In this document: positions 57,149 to 64,000 of the stretch, piece by piece
Layout: the number at the start of each line of letters is the position of its first letter
Position numbering within the stretch: the first letter of the stretch is position 1
Assembly: GCF_026914185.1 (NCBI RefSeq)
Contig: NC_070559.1
Location: 4,066,001 to 4,130,000, forward strand
DNA length: 64,000 nt
Origin: Puccinia triticina
Taxonomy: Eukaryota; Basidiomycota; Pucciniomycetes; Pucciniales; Pucciniaceae
Direction of reading: 5' to 3'
The notes under the pieces: model-generated
What the model saw: only the letters and a program-made list of their open reading frames with translations
Told to the model about the DNA's origin: nothing
Databases searched by the model: none
Translations under genes and position numbers: made by a program

Positions 57149-59230
57149 TTATTGTAAGGGTTCGGTGGTAGTTGACAATCGAGAGAGATGCAAATAAACA
57201 CTGCAGTCCAGATGGGAAGGTGGTAATCGGCCGCGGTTCGGAAATCAGCCAACCAAACACTCAATCCAAATGAATTAAAAAAGACTGACTCAGTCCCGTA
57301 TCCTTCCATGGATATCAACTTCAGGTTTCCCCCAAAGTACTGAGCATAGAGACGCGCGATCGACAGACCATAACCTGTCCAACAAAGCGAGCAGACGTTT
57401 GCAGTCAATATTTGTATGACCAGAGATGTTGAAGACGGGAGAGGCTGGATAAGGAAAGCGAAGATAGGTACCGAATCCAGCCATAGGGGCTTTGAAATCC
57501 GTGCCTTCGAAGTCTCGGTCAAGTCGTTGCGCTTGGGCGGTCGTGTACATGTACGTCCATACCAAGCCGACCGCACTCCTGGGGATCCCTCCCCCCTCGT
57601 CGGAAATCTTGATCGTGATGTCTTCGGCACCTTGCGCGACGATCACTTTGATCGGCGGGAACTCGTCAGCATCGACCCCGTGCGTCTCAACCACGGCTCG
57701 CAACGAGTTCTTTAGCACTTCAAAAACCATGTGGTTCTGGAAAGCAAATGGAGATGTAGCATCAAGTTAGCCAACCCCTTGCTTTGATTTATCATAGGCG
57801 GGGATGATGGGAAAGATGTAAAAGGGAACGAAAAATGCTTACCAAATGACTCGGTACGTACATAAAGGCTAGGTCTTTAGGACAGACTAATTGGACTGGC
57901 GGACCTTTAAACAAACCATAATGTTCCTCGCAAATGAACAGAGCGTTATCGATAGCCTCGCGACAGATTTGGTAGACGTTAGTATTTGTGCATATCACGC
58001 CGACGTAATCGGGGTGAGGCTCGAGTTTATTCAATGCGATATGCTGGCCGATGAGCACACGTATGCCGATCCTAGACATGTAGAACCGGTCGAGGAAGGT
58101 CTGGACAGAGCGGTCGATCACGCTGGGGTTTTGGGAGGCCTTGGCGCTCCCACTCCGGCCGGGCCCCGCTAGGAAGTCCTTGTATTCCAGAATCCCTTGG
58201 GCTACCGTTGTGACGACGGGATCGTGTCGGCGTTTGATGACTGAAAGCGTTTGGGTAAACTTCTCGTTGTAATCGTGTACCTCCGGAGGCCAGACCACAT
58301 CTCCCAGATCGACATAATACCTGATGGTAATACCCCTGTTGTTAGCTGTTTCTGCATTACATTCTCAACGAACGGGGAGAGTTCTTACCTCTGACTCAAG
58401 CCCAGACGCTGCTTTCCTGTGGTATCAATTAAGGGACGTTGCATGTGAGGTGGCAAACTCGGATTCGGGGTCAACGCTGGAAGTGGGGCTCCTTTTGTGA
58501 ACGCTTTTTCGAAGTGGGCTATTAGCTCGGGGGGTAATTCTGGCCTGGGAAAGTTCACCAGTTCCTGAGAACAAGAAATACAGAAGAAAATCAGCCAATC
58601 ATAAACGCGCAAGCAAGAAAGGCATGATAGAATAAAAATCAGCTATACAAGTGAGTTCAAACTGACCTCAAAGGACTGTGCGTACCAATCCCGAACTTTC
58701 AAAATGCTCGGCATTTCATTGAGACGATTGGGCAGCTCGTTAAGTTCTTTGACCCGATGGGCCAATCTGATCGGCAGTTCCTCTAGATTCGTGTCAAGCC
58801 CCAGGTGGAATGGAATGACGGGAAGTCAAGGAGGATCTGTTAAGCAAGGTGAAAAGGTTTGAAGATCAATCACTCTCACTCACCATGTAAAAACTCGCTG
58901 GCCCTCATCAGCGTGCCTGCCGAAGGATTCTGACCTGAATCAGAAATCGGGATGATGGCGAGAAGGCGATAGTACAGTTAGCTTGCGCAAGCCCAGCACA
59001 ATTGATTTTTATTCCGTTCCAGAACCTACATACCAAACATGACCATTTGTCGCAAAGAGACCCCAGTCTGTATCGGGAGAAAGAGATCGACTCCGATTAA
59101 AACTCATGCAAGCGAATTGAAGGGTAGCAGCTTCACATTTAATAGAGCAGAGAAACGGCTCAACTTGTGGGAAGCTGGCAAAATGACTAATCTTGTCCTT
59201 CAACGCTTGTGTCAATTTCCAACCGGACAT
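57149..59230 (-). CDS. Mitochondrial pyruvate dehydrogenase kinase
   Basis: Phosphorylates and switches off the E1-alpha subunit of the pyruvate dehydrogenase complex in the mitochondrial matrix. Exon 1 starts MSGWKLTQALKDKISHFASF and joins to TGVSLRQMVMFG, then NPSAGTLMRASEFLH, ELPIRLAHRVKELNELP, VNFPRPELPPELI, and a long exon with FLDRFYMSRIGIRVLIGQHI. The GHKL ATPase motifs follow: N box NHMVFEVLKNSLRA, G1 box ISDEGGGIPR and G2 AGFG-YGLSIARLYAQYFGG. Choosing GA/GTCAGT as the last donor gives GYGTDVYLHLSRLSTTTEP and a stop at 57149, matching the family's C-terminus. At least eight short exons. The close relative branched-chain ketoacid dehydrogenase kinase is the main alternative; the N-terminus favours PDK. 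Confidence 0.9.
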
Positions 59231-59470
59231 CCTTAAGAAATTTTCGTTCGGTTCAATTTAGAGACACTGGCGCATGTGGAGAAGAAGCCGGGCGGGGGAG
59301 AACGGATCAGTTTGTTCTAGTAGGAGAGTTCAAGTCAGCAGACCATTGACGTCAAGAAACTTACGGTTGAGGGTTCAGCTTAACAAGAACCGGGGCAAGT
59401 CGGCAGCAGTTGGCGGGGGGCCGGCCAGACGCGGACAATTGACGCACCACAGCACGCAATTGATGTGTAT

Positions 59471-60050
59471 TTATGGTATTCAAAATTGCATATGCCACTG
59501 TTTACATAAAATCATAAAGCCCATTTTGGCTGGGAGATGTCAGCGTGCATAAAACTTAAAGTGACATCTCCCAGCCAAAATTGCAGTTTATGATTTTATT
59601 GTCTTTTTCATGAACCTTGGACCGGTTTTTTTTTTTTTTTGCTTCATTGTATGGCTTTATTTTCACTTTTAAGATTAACTTTGGGCTCAGTTATCCCACA
59701 TCTCCCTTGTCATTGTAGCTGGTGTAACAATCCCGGGCTCCGTCGGCCCCTCCGTTCAGGCTGAGGGCAGCAGCTCAGCACCATGATGAGGGGTAGAAGG
59801 GGTACTTTTGTGGGTCTGGTTCCAAATACGAACTCGCTTTTTACTGAAGTCTACTCCTTGACTGTCTTCTGGAGGGTAGTGGCTCTGGGGCGAGATTTAG
59901 CCTTGGGCCGCATCTGACACCTGTCAAGAGTTATATATAAAAAATATGGGATCTGCAAGGATCTACCACAACAATTATTTTTTGAAAGGGTCCAAGCTTT
60001 TTGAAAAAGACAATATGTAAAAAAATCTTATGCAATTTTGAATACTATAA
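59471..60050. mobile_element. 580-bp element with internal palindromic duplication
   Basis: TTATGGTATTCAAAATTGCA at the left is mirrored by TGCAATTTTGAATACTATAA at the right. Just inside the left end, CATTTTGGCTGGGAGATGTC and TGACATCTCCCAGCCAAAAT form a second, separate hairpin. No coding frame. The right end touches the presumed end of the copia LTR. Confidence 0.6.
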
Positions 60051-60062
60051 GATGCCTCAGGC

Positions 60063-60394
60063 AAATGGGAACTGGGCGGAACAGTCCCGTCGCGGTCAGT
60101 CTCGGCACTGATGAATCCGGCTCCAAATCTTGGTGGTTGATTGCATAGAAAACTGTACTAACCTGGGCGGAACAGTCCCGTCGCGGTCAGTCTTGGCACT
60201 GATGAATCCGGCTCCAAATCTCGGTGAGGAAAAGAGACTGGAGCCGGGCGCGGGTCCGACCAGGTTATGTAGTCTAAACCTAACCGGTTGATGATGACTA
60301 AGCACCGGTTAGGTTTAGCTTCTAAGTACATGATTGTGCTAAAACTCTGTTTATGTAATCTTGGCACTACTGATTCCACCGGAGTACTCTAACA
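60063..60394 (-). repeat. 3' LTR of the copia element (outer end approximate)
   Basis: On the minus strand the LTR begins TGTTAGAGTACTCCGG at 60394, immediately after a run of 13 G that serves as polypurine tract. It contains a ~65-bp tandem duplication (CAAGATTTGGAGCCGGATTC ... GGACTGTTCCGCCCAG, twice) and CTAACCGG/CCGGTTAG words. The outer end cannot be fixed without the other LTR, which lies beyond the window. Confidence 0.6.
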
Positions 60395-60407
60395 CCCCCC
60401 CCCCCCC
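60395..60407 (-). promoter_or_regulatory. Polypurine tract (G13) of the copia element
   Basis: Thirteen consecutive G on the minus strand directly abut the TGTTAG start of the 3' LTR, where the plus-strand primer is expected. Confidence 0.75.
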
Positions 60408-60422
60408 AAGATTACAAAAACT

Positions 60423-63400
60423 ACCGGCTCACACCTAGCTGATCCAACGCCCCTGTCATTTTCGTTGGTCCCAATCGCTTTGTGAGCACATCCGCCAGTT
60501 GATTGTGAGTATACTGGTCCACGAGACGTTGATATTGTTTTCCCTTATCAAGTCATTCACAAAATAGAAGGCTCGCCGGAGATATTTTGTCTTCTTTTTT
60601 GAGGTGTTGTCCGTCGCAATGAGTATAGCGGCCTCATTGTTGCAATGCATTGATAGCTTAGGGCTAAATCCAATTTCTTCAAAGATATTGAGTAAATGTG
60701 CCAGTTGCTGAGCACCCTCCGAGAGAGCAAGGTACTCAGCCGCACAAGTTGACATTGCCACAACTGTTTGCCGTCTAGAACCCCATGCTACACTGTTTCC
60801 GCCATGAGTGAGTAGATAGCCCGTCGTTGACCGCTCGTGCTCTCCGCCCCAGTTTGCATCCGTCCAAAGATCCATGCCGCCGTTTCCCGCCCTGTACACA
60901 AGGGCCCTATCCGCCGTTCGTCCCAAATATCCAATTAACCAGTCAAGTGCCTTCCAATGTTCTTCAGACGGTGCCGCCAAAAACCGCGCCAATAAATTAA
61001 CGCCATAAGATAGATCCGGTCTGGTACCGCAGGCCAAGTACATGAGAGAGCCAATCACCGACCTATACTCAGTTTGATCAATAGGGTCTCCTGAGAAAGT
61101 TTCAAGATCGGATTCAGGTAAGGGGCAGTGATGGGGCAGAGTCTTCCGGTGATATGTCGCAACAATTTGATTAGCCATAAGTGATTGGGCAAGACGGAGA
61201 TGAGGGCCATCCCAGGTGAATTTGATACCCACGAGTTGCCAAACATCGTCAGACCATTTAATTTCAAGTTGCTTCTCCATTCCATGCCGAAAGTCAGCCA
61301 GTAATGTTTTATCCGAGGACACCGCAAAGCCATCGTCGACGTGAAGCCAAATAATGATGAAATGGCCCACACGCCGAAAAAGATACAAGGAAGGTTCAAT
61401 TTCACTGGCCTCGAAACCAAGAGACTCAACGGTTTTCTGGAAGAATTTCCGCCAGCAGCGGGCTGCTTGCTTGGTGCCGTAAAGTGCTTTCTTGAGGCGC
61501 ATAACCTTACCCTTGAGTGAGGGAGTGATCTCAACCGGAGTTTGTATATACACCTCTTCCTCAATCGGGCTGTACAGGTAAGCGGAGCTCACATCAAAAG
61601 TCGCCGTGTGGAGTCGGTTTGAGATTGCCAGGGAAATGAGCAGGCGGAGCGTGTTGAGCAAAGCCGTTGGCGCGTAGGTCTTGTTATAGTCCTGTCCCAT
61701 TTGTTGATTAAATCCCTTCGCAACATATCGAGCACGGTACTTCTCAATCGAGCCATCCGGTCTTCTTTTGATCGAGAAACCCCAACGCGCACCCAGCGCT
61801 TTGCAAGCTTTTGGCGGGTTGGTTGGAATCCAGACCTCCAACTGACCAAATTTAAGCATTTCGTACTCTGCCGCCTCTCGCCATAGTTGAGCATCGGGTC
61901 CGGCAAGAGCTTGCTTCATTGTTTTTGGCAAGTTGTGTTCCGCATTGGTTGACAGAAGAGATAACTGTTGACGTTCTTCCTCCGCGATTTCAGCTGTCTT
62001 TTCTTCGCCTAGACGGAGCATGATTTGCTTCAAGATCAGATCCACTTGATTCTCTGCGGGTTCTGGCGTTGCGACTAGGTCCGGGGATGTTTGCGTCGGA
62101 GTCTTCTGAACTGGCAATTTTTGGAAATCTGGAAAATTCACCAAGCTCGAATGGACCATCCTTCTTTCACTAGGGACCCAAAACAGCCATCCGGTGCCAG
62201 AAGCTGGATACCCAAGCAGTTGACCTTCGCGTGCGCGCTCATCAAGTTTCTTCCTCTGCTCTTTTGGAATGTGGATTATTGCTCTTGCTCCAAACGGGAA
62301 TAGGGTCGCAGCAATTGGCTTAACCTTGTAAAGAAGCTCGAGGGGTGCCTTGTCTTTTGTCCGGCTGTTGGGCATTCTGTTATGGAGGTGGGCCGCCGTC
62401 GAATAAGCAAAGCTCCACCACTTGCTGGATAACTCACTTGAGTGCAGCATGGTGCGAGCCATATCACCAAGGGTTCGGTTGACTCGCTCAGCCTTACCAT
62501 TCTGTTCCGGTGAATAAGGAGTAACAGGTGCTAGAGTGGTACCAATCGCCTCCAGCTGCGGCTTAAGGCTTTTGGTATACTCGAGAGCGTTGTCACAGCG
62601 AAGATAAGTCGGGACTTTTCCAAGGGCAGTCTTGAGATGTCGAATCCAACCCATAATCTTCTCTGGCACGTCACTCCTATTTTGCATTGGCGCGCAGAGG
62701 GTGTAAGTACTCGCATGATCTCTCAGGGTGACGAGATACCGGCAACCGTTGATGTCGAGATTGAGTGGGCCTATAACATCGGACATGCAAAAATCGAGGG
62801 GCTCATCACGGGGAATTTGAGTCTCCATTCCCAATGTCTTCTTATCGAGGCTCTTCGACTTTGCACACTGCTCACAGAAGAACGATTTCCAGTGTACTTT
62901 TACATCCGGATAGTTGAGGCGGAGGAAGTGTTTTACCACTTCATCGGAGACGTGGCCGAGGCGAATATGCCAAACGTAAGGGTCAAAAGACGGCAATTGA
63001 GAAACCTTCTTTGATTGCAGGATAGCACTGGTCTTAAGGGACCAACAATAGTTATGGAATACAGTCTCATAGCTATTGTTACAAGGATCTATCAACGTCG
63101 CCTGAGTACCATCATAATTCAACTTCCATCCTGACAACAGCAATCGGCCAGTGGAGAGAATAATACCATCGACGCCTGGACAGTGGTAGACATCGTCAAT
63201 TTTCAGCGGTCCCGTCGGTGTTGGGATTGTCACACTTCCAATTTCGGAGACCGAGACATTACAATCGGAGACAGCCAAGTAGAATGTGCAAGGACTAGTC
63301 AGCTTCTTCTCGGCTCTGAACAGTGGTGAGTCGCCGCTTACGTGGGCTGAGGCACCCGAGTCGAGGAGAACCCCATCGGAGACGTCAGGGATGTTGACTT

Positions 63401-63983
63401 GGCGTAAACGATTGCCATCCGGGCGAGGGGGTGGACGGTATTTGGAATTCTTTTTGTTGTAGTCGGCATCTGGCGGGCTGATTTTTCCGGTTGCAACGTC
63501 CTTCCAGAAGTGGCAGCAGTCTGGATACCAATGTCCATCTTCACCGCAGTAAATGCAATGAGTGCCGTGCTTTTTCACCAGTGATTCAGATTGCCCTTTT
63601 CCCTTGAAGTGAGTTGCTTTTTCGAGGGAGAGAGTCGTTGGTTGGCGGACTGGTTGCGCTCCTGCTCTGCGTTGGGGGGCCACATAGCGAGGTTGATGTT
63701 GGAGCGCATGAATACGGTCCAGATCCATGGCCATTGGGTCGGAAGTACTGGGCAATAGAGTTGGCATCGGACCGCCCGTTTTGTTGCGCAGCTTGTTCGA
63801 GGCAAACTGTAAGATTGTCATCACATCATCGAAGGGCGGGGCCTCCTTCTCATTGAGTTGTTGGCTGATATTGAATTCAAAGGTCATTGGATCTACGCCA
63901 ATCGGTGGTTTGAAGTGGGATTGGAGGAAGATTCCGAGGGCTTTGTCCCAGGTGATTTTGAGTTCACCGAGTTCTGATTTCAT
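60423..63983 (-). CDS. Ty1/copia gag-pol polyprotein (5' part beyond window)
   Basis: A single open frame of 1,175 codons encodes, in copia order: end of gag with a CCHC knuckle (C143, C146, H151, C156), protease LLDSGASAHVSG (206-217), GAG-pre-integrase and integrase (VWHIRLGH ... FFCEQCAKSK, RCDNALEYTK, YSPEQNGKAERVNRT), reverse transcriptase (FDVSSAYLYSPIEEE, WLHVDDGFAV) and RNase H (TDANWGGEHERSTTGY, CAAEYLALSEGAQQLAHLL). Integrase before reverse transcriptase identifies Ty1/copia. The frame stops at 60456, but an overlapping frame continues YTHNQLADVLTKRLGPTKM to about 60423, the normal copia terminus, so there is a one-base shift near 60525. The start lies upstream of the window edge. 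The frame is otherwise intact, so the copy is young. Confidence 0.92.
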
Positions 63984-64000
63984 TTTCGCCCAGACAGACA

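Overview
This window looks like a transposon-saturated stretch of a basidiomycete genome, most likely a rust fungus (Pucciniales). The basis is short spliced introns (about 60-80 nt, one with a TACTAAC branch site), basidiomycete-style KDZ and hAT transposons, a small secreted C2-like protein, and a handful of conserved housekeeping genes separated by tens of kilobases of nested repeats. The genus is an inference; no marker gene fixes it.

Layout. 1-26 kb is almost entirely repeats: a decayed hAT transposon (1579-4036), many non-autonomous inverted-repeat elements, and long arrays of short palindromic words (TGACCGGTCA-type, TCCAATGGA-type, GTAGCG-type, GTAACG-type). Unassigned open frames lie at 16.5-17.5 and 20.1-20.6 kb, and a broken fragment of ribosomal protein uL4 at 22.4 kb. 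26496-37173 is a complete KDZ-superfamily transposon of 10,678 bp. It has 125-bp terminal inverted repeats differing at one base, an 8-bp target duplication (CTGGTCGC), a multi-exon CxC/KDZ transposase gene entering from the left end (two in-frame TGA codons), and a second, convergent spliced gene with an HMG-box-like segment entering from the right end. Fifteen bases outside it sits an intact 596-bp terminal-repeat retrotransposon in miniature (37196-37791) with identical-length 98-bp LTRs, a 5-bp target duplication and a primer site complementary to the middle of a methionine tRNA. Both are nested in an older TTTTACAT-word repeat.

38-44 kb holds a 3' fragment of glucosamine-6-phosphate synthase (GFA1), an intact WDR83/MORG1 WD40 gene, and a two-exon secreted C2-like gene. 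44-52 kb is again non-autonomous elements, hairpins, palindrome arrays and LTR-like promoter blocks. 52.7-59.3 kb is the gene-rich end: the APC/C activator CDH1/FZR1 (with a GC-AG intron splitting its C-box), a broken duplicate of WDR83 exons and introns, a possible small spliced gene, and a mitochondrial pyruvate dehydrogenase kinase. 60-64 kb is a young Ty1/copia retrotransposon on the minus strand that runs off the window.

The housekeeping genes do not form a pathway or cluster. The most notable content is the intact KDZ element with its second gene, the miniature retrotransposon beside it, and the recurring pattern of elements built from one reiterated short palindromic word.
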